Assembly (NCBI GenBank): GCA_903915625.1
Contig: CAIWTN010000015.1
Coordinates: 31,120-95,119, forward strand
Direction of reading: 5' to 3'
Source of the DNA: an uncultured Pseudomonadota bacterium
Lineage (GTDB): Bacteria; Bdellovibrionota_B; Oligoflexia; Oligoflexales; CAIYRB01
Length of the DNA: 64,000 nt
Part shown: piece after piece, positions 53,524-62,820 of the stretch
Layout: every line of letters starts with the position of its first letter
Numbering within the stretch: the stretch's first letter is position 1
Notes under the pieces: model-generated
Told to the model about the DNA's origin: nothing
Database searches by the model: none
What the model saw: only the letters and a program-made list of their open reading frames with translations
Program-made: the position numbers and the translations under genes

Positions 53524-54440
53524 GCATGTGTCTCCGCACCGTGAGGCCGCCACCACCGTTTTAGAAACGGTAAATCCCAAATCTCGAAACGCCCCATTAA
53601 GCCCTGTGGGCGCAGCAGCACCATCGCCAAGAGCAGTCCAGAAAACACGATCATCTGGTAAGACTCGAGACTGAATAGCCGTAAAACCTCAGGCAGCAAG
53701 GTCAGCAGGATCGCGGCTAAAGTGACCCCCGTGATCGAACCTAGCCCACCAAGGACCACCATGGTCAGCAACTTAATACTTTGATCGAACTCAAAGCCCG
53801 AGGGATTCAAGTAGGTCGCAGAATTAGCATAGAGCGCCCCGGCTAATCCGGCCATCGAGGCGCCAATCACAAAGACCAAAGTCTTAAGACGCACACGGTT
53901 AATACCCACAGCCTGTGCTGCGATCTCGTCCTCGCGCAGGGCCTGGATCGTTCTGCCCAAATTTGAAAACTGCAGTCGGTAATACACGACCAAAGTCACC
54001 AGCACCATAAGCCAGACGAAGGCTTTACCCCCATGCGTTGGCGTGCTGATTCCTGTCGCCGCACCCATGTAATCAAAGTTGTAGAGTAAGGTGACAATAA
54101 TGATCGAGAATCCCAGGGTAGCGATCGCCAGGTAATCTCCGGCTAATCGCAAACAGGGCACAGCCAAAATAAAACCGGCAATGCCAGCAACTACCATCGC
54201 CACTAAGATACTAACCAGTAAGATCGCTGGACCCGCCAATCCAAATGGATCGTGCACAGTTACTGCGGCAGCGCTATAGGCGCCCACGGCCCAGAATCCA
54301 GCGTGTCCTATAGAAAACATGCCGGCCATGCCATTGATCATATTTAAGCTAAGCGCGAGAATGACATAAACGCCAATCAGCTCTAACGAAGAGTAGACGG
54401 TGGGACCGAGTTCGCTCAGAAAATTTAAGATCAAATTCAA
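53520..54440 (-). CDS. livM: Branched-chain amino acid ABC transporter, permease LivM
   Basis: 306 residues. The start is a TTG with a strong GAGGAGAG eight bases upstream. About nine hydrophobic helices are visible, with LivM-type motifs GHAGFWAVGAYSAA, the central NRVRLKTLVFVIGASMAGLAGALYA and the late GGLGSITGV. It forms the membrane pore with LivH for branched-chain or related amino acids. Linked to livH (33-bp gap) and livG (4-bp overlap). Confidence 0.93.
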   Translation of the reverse strand: MNLILNFLSELGPTVYSSLELIGVYVILALSLNMINGMAGMFSIGHAGFWAVGAYSAAAVTVHDPFGLAGPAILLVSILVAMVVAGIAGFILAVPCLRLAGDYLAIATLGFSIIIVTLLYNFDYMGAATGISTPTHGGKAFVWLMVLVTLVVYYRLQFSNLGRTIQALREDEIAAQAVGINRVRLKTLVFVIGASMAGLAGALYANSATYLNPSGFEFDQSIKLLTMVVLGGLGSITGVTLAAILLTLLPEVLRLFSLESYQMIVFSGLLLAMVLLRPQGLMGRFEIWDLPFLKRWWRPHGAETHA

Positions 54441-54473
54441 CTGCTCTCCTCATGAAGCTCCTGCCGGAGCCTC

Positions 54474-55358
54474 TCAGACCTTGACCACTGTCATCCTGCC
54501 TAACAGACCACTTGGCTTGACGGACAACACTAAGATCAAAATCAAAAAGGTGATCGCACTTTGATAGGTGCTCGACAGATAACCCGCGACTAAGTTCTCA
54601 ATCACCCCGATCAATACGCCACCGATCATGGCACCAGGCAGAGACCCGATCCCGCCCAATACAGCGGCTACAAACGCTGCCAAGCCTGGCTGTACGCCCA
54701 TCAGAGGATCTACCGAGTACTGCATCCCGTAAAGGACACCCACCGCTCCCGCAAGACTCGCCCCCACGAAGAACGTAAAAGAAATGATCACATTCGTATC
54801 AATGCCCATAAGACGCGCCGCTTCAAGATCCTGAGACGTCGCTCGCATCGCCATCCCGATCTTGGTTTTGTTGACCACCAGCCAAAGCCCAACCATCAGG
54901 ACCAAACTAAGACAAAGCACGATGAGCTGAGAATATTCGATCCAAATGCCAAGGCTGTCAAAGGCGATACTACCCTCAGGAAAACTCGCCGGAAAGGCCA
55001 CTGCCGAGGCACCAAAAACCAGGCGCGCGACATTTTGGAGCAGCACCGACACAGCAATTGCCGCTGTCAGGACAAAAATCTTAGGCTGATTTCTCAGTGG
55101 TCTGTACGCCACAAGTTCCGTCACCACGGCGATTAAGCCAGAGGCCAGCATAGCGATCAGCAAAGCCACTACAAGCGGCGTCCCTTGTAGTCGATTCAAA
55201 ACTAAGGCACCGATAAAGGCGCCCATCATCATGAATTCACCATGGGCGAAATTGATCAGCGAGACGATCCCGTAGACCATCGTATAGCCGAGAGCAATCA
55301 GTGCATACATGCTACCGACTGCCACACCATTGATTAGAAATTGAAGGAATTCGCTCAT
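54474..55358 (-). CDS. livH: Branched-chain amino acid ABC transporter, permease LivH
   Basis: 294 residues with about eight membrane helices. LivH-type motifs are YALIALGYTMVYGIVSLINFAHGEFMM near the N-terminus and VLGGIGSLPGAMIGG near the C-terminus. The proximal Asn-Phe-Ala-His-Gly-Glu motif is the signature of the family. It forms the transport channel with LivM. The gene begins six bases after the livK stop. Confidence 0.94.
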   Translation of the reverse strand: MSEFLQFLINGVAVGSMYALIALGYTMVYGIVSLINFAHGEFMMMGAFIGALVLNRLQGTPLVVALLIAMLASGLIAVVTELVAYRPLRNQPKIFVLTAAIAVSVLLQNVARLVFGASAVAFPASFPEGSIAFDSLGIWIEYSQLIVLCLSLVLMVGLWLVVNKTKIGMAMRATSQDLEAARLMGIDTNVIISFTFFVGASLAGAVGVLYGMQYSVDPLMGVQPGLAAFVAAVLGGIGSLPGAMIGGVLIGVIENLVAGYLSSTYQSAITFLILILVLSVKPSGLLGRMTVVKV

Positions 55359-55364
55359 ACTGTC

Positions 55365-56513
55365 TCAGTGCGATTTCTTACCGGTAGCGACACCGATTTT
55401 AGCTGCGAAAGTAGCACCCGTGGACCCTGTCTTAAGGACAACAATGTCTTTTACCGCATCATGCTGCGCATTGATGGTTGTGGTTCCACTGACACCGCGG
55501 AAATTTACCGTCTCGGCCAATGCTTTTTGTAGAGCTGGAGCAGAATTTGTTCCGGCGCGCTTAAAAGCATCAGCGATAATTAAGATACCGTCATAACCAA
55601 GCGACGCCATCGCTCCTGGTTGCTTACCAAACCGCGCCTTATAATCACTGACAAACTTTTGCACCGCTGGATCTTTATCATCGGGAGCAAAGTGACTGGA
55701 GAAGTAGTGGTCTTTTGCAGCCTCGGCGCCAGCAAGTTCAAACAAGGTAGGACTATCCCAACCATCACCACCTAGCATCGTGACTTGAAAGCCCATTTGT
55801 CTGGCTTGCTTCATGATCAGACCCACTTCTTGATAGTAGCCGGGAACCAGCAGCACATCGGGCCTGCGAGCGCGAATCTTGGTGAGCTGCGTCTTAAAGT
55901 CCTTCTTACCCGCCTCGTAAGCTTCATTAGCTACAATCTCACCACCGCCGGCTTTGAATGCCTCTTCGAAATATTGGGCTAGACCCATAGAGTAGTCGGA
56001 CTTGTGATCGAGCAGGATGGCTGCTTTTTTCTTGCTGAGGTTATGTAAAGCGAAGTCCGCTAACACAGATCCTTGGAAAGGGTCGATAAAGCAGGTCCGA
56101 AAGACCAGAGGGCTCTTCTTCGTCACTTCGGGGTTGGTCGATGCCGGGGTTACCAGTGGCTTACCCGCAGCGACGGCAGCAGCAACCATCGCCAACGTGT
56201 TTGAACTAGCCACGGTACCGAATACGATGTCGACCTGGTCGACGTTTAGTACTTTTTTAACCGCTGTGGCAGCATCAACCGGATTCGACTTCTCATCCTC
56301 GCGGATGACACTAATCTTAGCCGCAAGAGCAGGATCGGTCTTGGCAAGATTACTGAGGGCCAAGTCGAGGCCGTTAATGGATTCCTCACCATAAGTGGAC
56401 TGACCACCGCTCAGAGCAAAAACAGCCCCAACTTTGAGCTTATCGGCTGCGAGCACAGGATGCGCGGTCAAAGCCAAAGCAATTGCCGCTAAAGTACACC
56501 GTAAACGCACCAT
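55365..56513 (-). CDS. livK: Branched-chain amino acid ABC transporter, periplasmic binding protein LivK/LivJ type
   Basis: 382 residues from the ATG at 56513, which has AGGAG eight bases upstream and opens straight into the signal peptide (MVRLRCTLAAIALALTAHPVLA). A start at 56642 would add 43 residues of non-signal sequence. The mature protein begins with KLKVGAVFALSGGQSTYGEESINGLDLAL, the type I periplasmic binding fold of amide/branched-chain amino acid receptors. It delivers the ligand to LivHM. First gene of the five-gene liv operon; exact ligand not readable. Confidence 0.93.
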   Translation of the reverse strand: MVRLRCTLAAIALALTAHPVLAADKLKVGAVFALSGGQSTYGEESINGLDLALSNLAKTDPALAAKISVIREDEKSNPVDAATAVKKVLNVDQVDIVFGTVASSNTLAMVAAAVAAGKPLVTPASTNPEVTKKSPLVFRTCFIDPFQGSVLADFALHNLSKKKAAILLDHKSDYSMGLAQYFEEAFKAGGGEIVANEAYEAGKKDFKTQLTKIRARRPDVLLVPGYYQEVGLIMKQARQMGFQVTMLGGDGWDSPTLFELAGAEAAKDHYFSSHFAPDDKDPAVQKFVSDYKARFGKQPGAMASLGYDGILIIADAFKRAGTNSAPALQKALAETVNFRGVSGTTTINAQHDAVKDIVVLKTGSTGATFAAKIGVATGKKSH

Positions 56514-56610
56514 GATTAGCTCCTGAACTGGGTCATGAGTCTTTTGAGGATGGTCTTTTTTAACAGCAATGAACGACCAGCGGCTAGCAAAAAGACATTT
56601 TGGCTCAAAC

Positions 56611-57579
56611 CTATCTAACCAGGCCCTGGATAATGGATGCAACGGATTCGACGCGGTCTATCCCTGCAACGCTCTTACCCGCCTGGAAGTATTCTTTATA
56701 GTCAGCGCCTTTATTGAGACTTTGTTTCAGCTCAAAAAGGGAACGCACGCTGTAAAACATGCGTGCGAAGTGTTTGGTGCGGGGATTATCGAGCAAGAAC
56801 TTGGCCACTCCACCGACTTCCGAGCCACGTTCACGCATAAATTTAGTGTTAATCACAGCCACCGGTACGCCGGTAAGTTTGCGTGTCAGGATGATATCTG
56901 CGGCCTCAGCGTTCACGATAGCTTGCTTGTAATCTGAGTGCGCACTGCATTCCGTGGAGGCGATAAATCGAGTACCCAACTGCACGCCCTGATAGCCCAG
57001 TTTTAACGCTGCGCGGTAGCTTTCGGCGTCGCCAATACCACCAGCACAGACCAGGGGTAGACCCAGGGGAGCCAGGTCATTATAGAGCTTCTCCGGTGAG
57101 ATCTGTCCGGCATGACCCCCGGCCCGATTATTCACACAGATTAGGCCGTGAACTCCTGCATCGACCGCTTTTTTCGCCCAGATCTTATCGGTGGTGTCGT
57201 GGAATACCAGAGCGCCACTGCCTTCCACCCGACGCACGACCCAGTCTGGATTTCCCAATGCGGTGATGAAAAACTTCACCCCCTCTTCTAGGGCAATACC
57301 CAACCACTCTTTGTTTTTCTCCAGATACTTCTTCGAGGACTTTTCGATGAGCAGGTTGAGGCCGATCGGCTTTTGCGTCAGAGTTCTAATGTAACGCAGC
57401 CCCTCACGAAACTGATGCTTGTGCACAAATGTGAGAGAGATTGGCTGGACCACGCCAACACCACCGGCTTCAGACACTGCTGCCACTAGCTCCGGATTAC
57501 TACATGGGTACATGGCGCCGCAGATGATCGGGTGCTCAATACCTAAGTGCTGGGTAAGAAACGAATGCTGCTGGGTCAT
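56611..57579 (-). CDS. Nitronate monooxygenase / FabK-like FMN enzyme
   Basis: 322 residues from the ATG at 57579, which has AGGTGA five bases upstream. It is a TIM-barrel FMN protein of the 2-nitropropane dioxygenase family: PIICGAMYPCSNPELVAAVSEAGGVG at the N-terminus, FITALGNPDWVV, the FMN-binding NRAGGHAG (~150) and CAGGIGDAESYRAALKLGYQGVQLGTRF with its conserved phosphate-binding glycines. Nitronate monooxygenases oxidise nitronates; FabK reduces enoyl-ACP. The HAGG-type His in the AGGHAG motif is common to both. Substrate cannot be assigned. It is upstream of livK on the same strand, with a 97-bp gap. Confidence 0.87.
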   Translation of the reverse strand: MTQQHSFLTQHLGIEHPIICGAMYPCSNPELVAAVSEAGGVGVVQPISLTFVHKHQFREGLRYIRTLTQKPIGLNLLIEKSSKKYLEKNKEWLGIALEEGVKFFITALGNPDWVVRRVEGSGALVFHDTTDKIWAKKAVDAGVHGLICVNNRAGGHAGQISPEKLYNDLAPLGLPLVCAGGIGDAESYRAALKLGYQGVQLGTRFIASTECSAHSDYKQAIVNAEAADIILTRKLTGVPVAVINTKFMRERGSEVGGVAKFLLDNPRTKHFARMFYSVRSLFELKQSLNKGADYKEYFQAGKSVAGIDRVESVASIIQGLVR

Positions 57580-57880
57580 TTCAATCACCTGTTCTTAAGT
57601 TCATGGCTGGCAAATCCAAACCGCTCTCTACAACTCATCGGCATCTTAGAACTTTACACGCTGAGTGACATCCCGAGTATGACTGACTCACATCTAGTTC
57701 GTTAGTAAGTTTATTTAGCCCCAAAGCAAAACCAATAACCACTCGTATTAATTGATATAAAATAGATTCTTGGCACAAACCTAAAGTCCGCCACGGGATT
57801 TACCGATCAGGTGCTGTGAGCGGAGCAACCACTCAACACGTCACCCAGCCAACGCCACTCTCGGACAGAGGATCAGAGCT
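57580..57880. other. 301-bp divergent intergenic region, AT-rich in the middle
   Basis: It separates the flavoprotein gene (minus) from the first GT21 gene (plus). The middle is AT-rich around 57740-57775 and contains ATATAAAAT, a possible -10-like element. No coding frame, repeat or terminator is convincing. A promoter for the glycosyltransferase gene is expected here. Confidence 0.35.
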
Positions 57881-59050
57881 ATGATTTCAGTTTCAAATGT
57901 TGCGCTGTGCTTGTGGGTGTTCAGCACGGCGATATCCATAAGTAGTAGCGTCTATGTGTGGCGCTGGCTACGCAAGGCCCCGTCAAAAAACAATGCTCAG
58001 TTACCTCCGGTTTCAATACTGAAACCGCTTAAAGGAGTAGACCCAGGTCTAGCAGATAGCTTGGAGACTTTTCTCTGCCAGGACTACCCTCGCTATGAAG
58101 TTATTTTTGCTGTGGCAGAGGCCGAAGATCCAGCTATAGCTGTAGTCACTAAACTCCTCGCTCGCTATCCCAACGCGCAGGCCCGACTCGTAGTGGGCGA
58201 CGAGCAAGTGGGTGCTAACCCCAAGGTCAATAACTTAGTGCGGCCGCTTAAAATGGCTCGCTATGATTACGTAGTCATCAGCGACAGCAACATTCGCGCG
58301 ACTCCAACTTACCTAAGAGACCTTGTGCGCGAAACAGGTGCAAATATCGGTGCAGTCACTGCCCCTGTCCGCGGCCTTGGTGGTGAGGGTATTGGCGGCC
58401 GCCTAGAAGAAATGCATCTGAATAGTTTCTACATACGCTCTATGTTGGTGTCGCACGCATTAGGAACTGGGTTAGTGCTCGGCAAAACGATGATGTTTAA
58501 ACGCTCTTTTTCCGATCGCCTGGGTGGATTCAACCGCTTTGGTAATCAAGGTGCAGAAGATTATGCCTTCGGCATGGCCACGAGACGAGTGGGGCGAGAT
58601 ATCGCACTCGTATCAGCTCCGGTCACTCAACACGTAGGCGCCCGCAGTTTTCAAAACTTTTTTCTTCGACATAGTCGTTGGAGTACGCTGCGCAAATATT
58701 CGGCACCTGGATTATTTTTCATCGAGTGGGCTCATCACGGAATCCTTACACTGCTTTTTGCTTGGGTGGGATGGTCACAACTAGGGACTGCCTACAGTGT
58801 AGCCAGTGTAGTAGCCACAGCTTTGATTTGGATCCTCGGGGACTTGGCCCTTTCGCGCCAGCTCGGTGGTCGCTTTAACTTGGGAATTTGGGCTTTGCGT
58901 GAACTAACCGTGCCCTTTATTTGGTTAAGTGCAGTCGTCACCCGCCAAGTAACGTGGCGAGGCAATAAGTTGCGCCTGCTCGGGGGTGGTCGCGTGCAGA
59001 CGGCACAGGAACAGACAGAGGCCAAACCTGATTGGTTATCGGCAGGCTGA
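57881..59050 (+). CDS. GT21-family glycosyltransferase (ceramide glucosyltransferase/HpnI-like), paralogue 1
   Basis: 389 residues. One N-terminal anchor helix (~4-28), then a GT-A domain: VSILKPLKGVDPGL, GANPKVNNLVRPL, the Asp of ISDSNIRA (~137), the base Asp in GAEDYAFG and the (Q/R)xxRW motif as RHSRW (~262). Two C-terminal helices follow (WAHHGILTLLFAWVGW, VASVVATALIWILGD). The family moves sugars to ceramide, hopanoid or other lipids on the inner membrane's cytosolic side. No hopanoid or serine palmitoyltransferase genes are in the window. It is paralogous to the gene at 59708, with DUF4442 between. Confidence 0.88.
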   Translation: MISVSNVALCLWVFSTAISISSSVYVWRWLRKAPSKNNAQLPPVSILKPLKGVDPGLADSLETFLCQDYPRYEVIFAVAEAEDPAIAVVTKLLARYPNAQARLVVGDEQVGANPKVNNLVRPLKMARYDYVVISDSNIRATPTYLRDLVRETGANIGAVTAPVRGLGGEGIGGRLEEMHLNSFYIRSMLVSHALGTGLVLGKTMMFKRSFSDRLGGFNRFGNQGAEDYAFGMATRRVGRDIALVSAPVTQHVGARSFQNFFLRHSRWSTLRKYSAPGLFFIEWAHHGILTLLFAWVGWSQLGTAYSVASVVATALIWILGDLALSRQLGGRFNLGIWALRELTVPFIWLSAVVTRQVTWRGNKLRLLGGGRVQTAQEQTEAKPDWLSAG

Positions 59051-59051
59051 A

Positions 59052-59576
59052 TCAACCGGCAACTATAGTGCCTTTGGGTTTACGACGTTTAAGTGACAGG
59101 ACCATGTCCATATCTGCGACAACCTCGTCGGAAATGGATGGAACCGTCGCGATGATCTTGAGCTTCGCCTCAACCCGCTCCCCAGACTGTTGAGCTGCTT
59201 CGACCAGGCGCTCAATATCTCCGCCTTGTGCACAGGAAAAGACCACATCTCCTAACGGGCGTTTCAAGAAGCGCGCCGATGCGGTGCGAAAGACAAAGTC
59301 TATTTTATAGCGCTTCTCGATAATTAATTTGGCTGCGTAATAACCAGCGGCAACATCGGCACCAATCATCAGGGCCCCCATGTACATGGACTTGAGATGA
59401 TTGCGAGAGCGACGCGTCAGCGGTATCAGCATACTCATAGATTCAGCACTCACGTGCAAAACCCTTGGTCGCACAAATCCAATCAATGGCACCTTTACTA
59501 AGCCAAAAACTCGTAGCAACGTGGTGTCGATCAAAGTCTCGGGCAGGATCTTTTTTGCGCGATCCAAAACTGTCAT
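59052..59576 (-). CDS. DUF4442 hotdog-fold (thioesterase-like) protein
   Basis: 174 residues. The hydrophobic N-terminus (LIDTTLLRVFGLVKVPLIGF) is followed by a hotdog fold with LIPLTRRSRNHLKSMYMGALMIGADVAAGYYA, the order of DUF4442 proteins (MaoC/YiiD-related). Such proteins are thought to act on acyl-thioesters, but catalysis is unproven and no clear catalytic Asp/Glu is placed. Opposite strand, lying between the two GT21 paralogues, with the first stop only one base away. Confidence 0.75.
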   Translation of the reverse strand: MTVLDRAKKILPETLIDTTLLRVFGLVKVPLIGFVRPRVLHVSAESMSMLIPLTRRSRNHLKSMYMGALMIGADVAAGYYAAKLIIEKRYKIDFVFRTASARFLKRPLGDVVFSCAQGGDIERLVEAAQQSGERVEAKLKIIATVPSISDEVVADMDMVLSLKRRKPKGTIVAG

Positions 59577-59707
59577 ACCTACTCCCGCAAGCAGAAAATC
59601 CCGAGCCTATATTAATGCCGGATTAATCTACTGCCTCAATTAATGACCGAATGAACGCTCCCTGATACCATAGATCATTACTTAAGAGCAAAACGCGAGG
59701 GCAACTC

Positions 59708-60886
59708 ATGATCTGGATCCAGACCGCAGCGCTCTGTCTTTGGCTCCTAAATTTGGTACTGCTTTTATCGGGTAGTGTTTGGGCTTGGTGGTGGGTGCGT
59801 AAAGCACCGCCAGTCGACCTCATAGATCAGCCACCAGTGTCGATCCTTAAGCCACTGAAAGGCGTCGATCCAGGCTTGGAGTCTAGCTTGGAGAGCTTCC
59901 TAAATCTTGAATATCCGAAATATGAAGTTATTTTCTCTATAGCTGATGCTCGAGATCCCGCCGTTAAAGTGGTGACCGAATTGCTCTCCCGCTATCCGAA
60001 TGCACCCGCCAGGCTCATTATAGGGGAAGAGATAGTTGGCGCTAATCCTAAGGTAAATAATCTCATCAGACCGCTGGACATGGCGAGCTACGACCAAATT
60101 CTCATCAGTGACAGCTACATCCGCGCCTCCCCCGACTACATACAGCATCTCCTTCAACCATCACGCCCTAATGTAGGCGTAGTCACCGGCTTAAGAAGAG
60201 GTCGTGAAGGCCAGGGATTGGGAGGCCGGCTAGAAGAACTGCACATCAACTGTTTTTACATCAGGTGGCAACTGCTAGCTCAGCTATTCCGCATGGATTT
60301 TGTCATTGGATCATCCATGCTTTTTCGAAAGTCGTTTGCCGACAAGTTCGGTGGGCTGAGGGCCCTGGCGGATCACGGTTCTGAGGATTATGCTTTTGGC
60401 CTCGCCACTAAACGGCATGGCAAGAAAGTGGGAATGACGCGAACACCCGTGACGCAATATATCGGTGAAAAATCTCTAAGCGAATTTTGGCAGCGCCATC
60501 GCCGCTGGAGTGCGCTGCGCAAATATGCGGCACCGGGCGTATTCTATATCGAATGGCAACATTCGATGTTCATCGTAGCTGCACTCGGCGGTATCGGCCT
60601 TGCAAAATTTGGCCCCGGCTGCTCACTGTTCGCAGCTCTAGCCACAGCATTACTATGGATGCTGTGCGATATGAGCGTGCTTAAGGCTATCGAAGGAGCA
60701 AAGCTTGATCCCGTGCTCTGGCTCCTCAAAGAATTCCTGTTACCGCTGAACTGGCTGCATGCAGCGTTCAGCCGCCACATCAATTGGCGTGGTAACAAGT
60801 TAAAAATTCAATCTGGGGGATGGGTCCAGGCTATTGACGCACATGAGGCGGCAAATCAAAGCTGGGTTCCAGTCACCGACCCCTGA
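59708..60886 (+). CDS. GT21-family glycosyltransferase, paralogue 2
   Basis: 392 residues, alignable with the 57881 gene from end to end by eye. Shared pieces are VSILKPLKGVDPGLESSLESFL, GANPKVNNLIRPL, LISDSYIRASPDYI (the Asn after DS is Tyr here), GSEDYAFGLATKRHG, RHRRW (~264) and a C-terminal membrane pair. It has an N-terminal anchor helix. The changed residue after Asp-Ser suggests a different acceptor or metal-site tuning. Both proteins likely glycosylate a membrane lipid. A duplication with divergence is the simplest reading. Confidence 0.88.
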   Translation: MIWIQTAALCLWLLNLVLLLSGSVWAWWWVRKAPPVDLIDQPPVSILKPLKGVDPGLESSLESFLNLEYPKYEVIFSIADARDPAVKVVTELLSRYPNAPARLIIGEEIVGANPKVNNLIRPLDMASYDQILISDSYIRASPDYIQHLLQPSRPNVGVVTGLRRGREGQGLGGRLEELHINCFYIRWQLLAQLFRMDFVIGSSMLFRKSFADKFGGLRALADHGSEDYAFGLATKRHGKKVGMTRTPVTQYIGEKSLSEFWQRHRRWSALRKYAAPGVFYIEWQHSMFIVAALGGIGLAKFGPGCSLFAALATALLWMLCDMSVLKAIEGAKLDPVLWLLKEFLLPLNWLHAAFSRHINWRGNKLKIQSGGWVQAIDAHEAANQSWVPVTDP

Positions 60887-60894
60887 CCACTGGA

Positions 60895-62355
60895 TCAAAG
60901 ATAAGGGGCCATCAACCGCATGACCCCATCACGCAATTTAACGGGCATAGGTCGAGCCTGGATATCTGCTAAAGTTAGCGGCCTTGCATTCACCAGTTTG
61001 GCTGCAAAAATATCATGCATCTGAGCTGCAAAATCATGACTAAAACATTCAATATTAAATTCAAAATTGAGGCGCAAGCTGCGCGCATCCCAATTTGCAG
61101 AGCCAATCATAGTCCAGGCATCATCCACTAGCATGACCTTAGAATGATCAAATGGTGGGGGCGACAAATAAACGCGGCACCCCTTTTGCAGCAGTGGTGT
61201 CAACGTAGCCATAGCAGCCCACTGCACTGGCAAAATATTATTTTGCTCGGGCAAGATGATATCAATCTCAACACCGGACATCGCAGCCACACAAAGAAAT
61301 CGGATCGTCGTGGCATCTGGAAGAAAATAGGGTGTCAGGATTCTGATGCGTCGCCGCGCAGCGCCGACCGCACCCAATATAGTCCACAGCGTCTTTTCAA
61401 AATCGCGATCCGGTCCGTCGAGAACTCCGCGCGCCAAAATGCCTTTTTGTTGCTCCTGCAATTCGACAATCTTAGGTGCCCACATCTCACCAGCTAGCTG
61501 CTCGCGCGTCGTAAATACCCAGTCCTCGATGAAGGCTTGGCGCAAATGCGCCACCACCGGCCCAACCACACGAAAGTGAAGATCTTGAACCGGACTGGGA
61601 AAATTACGCTTGATACAGTTACCCTGGCGGATATTCATACCGCCAGTGAATCCGATGACACCATCAACCACCATGATCTTGCGGTGGCTACGCAGATTTA
61701 TGGTAGAGATGCGCGTAGGCTGCAGATTAGGCATGAAGCGAGCACACTTTATGCCCGCCTGCCGCAGCGGCCGAATGATCGACGGGAACGAATATCTGGA
61801 TCCCGTTGCATCGACAAGCACCCGCACTTCAACGCCACGCTGCTTAGCTTTTTTTAGTGCCGCCACAAACTCAGCGCCAATCGCATCGTTGTCAAAAATA
61901 TAACTTGAGAGCATGACGCTCTGCTTTGCACTAGCAATCGCTGCGAGCATGGCCGGATAGGCCTCATCACCATTGATCAGCGGCTGAATTTCATTGCTAG
62001 AAAGTATGGGCAGACCGCCAACATGATTGCCGACATGGGCAAGTTGTCGCATGCCAGGATCGGGCAAAATGCCAGCCTGACTTAGCTGCTTAAGTGCGAC
62101 ATGATCGAGCGCCTTGGCCTCTTCATGGCCCATAATACTGGCGGCAGAGCGCCTGATCCTATTGATCCCCAGAGTGTAATATAACCCTGAGCCAATAATC
62201 GGTGACAACCACACCAGGCCAACCCAGCCCACCGCAGCATGGGGCTCGTCTTTAGTCAGGACAATATGAGCGGATGCTGCTAGCGCGATGATAACGTGAA
62301 TAGCCACGAGCACATCGGCGCGGACCATCCAGTCGTAAAGTAGATGGATTAACAT
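60895..62355 (-). CDS. Cardiolipin synthase-like phospholipase D protein
   Basis: 486 residues. Two N-terminal membrane helices (DVLVAIHVIIALAASAHIVL; VGWVGLVWLSPIIGSGLYYTLGI) precede two PLD domains. HKD motifs are HRKIMVVD (~222) with GFTGGMN, and HSKVMLVD (~401) with MIGSANWD, each with the catalytic His/Lys/Asp. The layout matches ClsA-type cardiolipin synthases (~480 residues). It condenses two phosphatidylglycerol molecules to cardiolipin. Convergent with the second GT21 gene (8-bp gap), so the region may be lipid-focused. Follows a GNAT gene by six bases. Confidence 0.93.
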   Translation of the reverse strand: MLIHLLYDWMVRADVLVAIHVIIALAASAHIVLTKDEPHAAVGWVGLVWLSPIIGSGLYYTLGINRIRRSAASIMGHEEAKALDHVALKQLSQAGILPDPGMRQLAHVGNHVGGLPILSSNEIQPLINGDEAYPAMLAAIASAKQSVMLSSYIFDNDAIGAEFVAALKKAKQRGVEVRVLVDATGSRYSFPSIIRPLRQAGIKCARFMPNLQPTRISTINLRSHRKIMVVDGVIGFTGGMNIRQGNCIKRNFPSPVQDLHFRVVGPVVAHLRQAFIEDWVFTTREQLAGEMWAPKIVELQEQQKGILARGVLDGPDRDFEKTLWTILGAVGAARRRIRILTPYFLPDATTIRFLCVAAMSGVEIDIILPEQNNILPVQWAAMATLTPLLQKGCRVYLSPPPFDHSKVMLVDDAWTMIGSANWDARSLRLNFEFNIECFSHDFAAQMHDIFAAKLVNARPLTLADIQARPMPVKLRDGVMRLMAPYL

Positions 62356-62361
62356 CCGGTC

Positions 62362-62820
62362 CTAAAGTTTGGTTTCGTAAATGTGAAAGTGAGCCTGATG
62401 CATTCCGAGTCGCTTATAAGTAGCGATTGCCGTGTCGTTATCTTTTTCGACATAGAGCCGAACACGGCGGCCATCACCGGCAGCAGTCGCCGTGTTCACT
62501 ACGTGCTGATAAAGCTGACGGAAGACACCCCGGCCGCGATGCTCGGGATCGACAAAGACGCTTTGGATCCAATGGACCAAACCATCCTCCCAATCGGTGA
62601 CCTCAAAGGTGACCATGGTCTGTCCGATCACTTTGCCATCGACTTCGGCCACGTAATAACGACAGAGTTCCGGAGCCGCCAAAGCGCGGGTAATCCCAGC
62701 GCTTAGCGTCTGTGGACTTAGCCTGCGCTGTTCCGTGTCCCACGCCAAAGCGGCGTTGAAACGGACCAGCACAGGCAGATCTTTAAGCGTAGCGTCACGA
62801 ATGCACAACTCAGTGACCAC
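62362..62820 (-). CDS. GNAT-family N-acetyltransferase
   Basis: 152 residues of single GNAT fold. ELCIRDATLKDLPVLVRFNAALA opens the domain, VDPEHRGRGVFRQLYQHV is motif A (acetyl-CoA pyrophosphate binding, R/Q-x2-GxG/A), and LYVEKDNDTAIATYKRLGM is motif B. The acceptor cannot be told. Its start overlaps the aconitase stop by 11 bp, and cardiolipin synthase begins six bases on, so all three are likely co-transcribed. Confidence 0.9.
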   Translation of the reverse strand: MVTELCIRDATLKDLPVLVRFNAALAWDTEQRRLSPQTLSAGITRALAAPELCRYYVAEVDGKVIGQTMVTFEVTDWEDGLVHWIQSVFVDPEHRGRGVFRQLYQHVVNTATAAGDGRRVRLYVEKDNDTAIATYKRLGMHQAHFHIYETKL

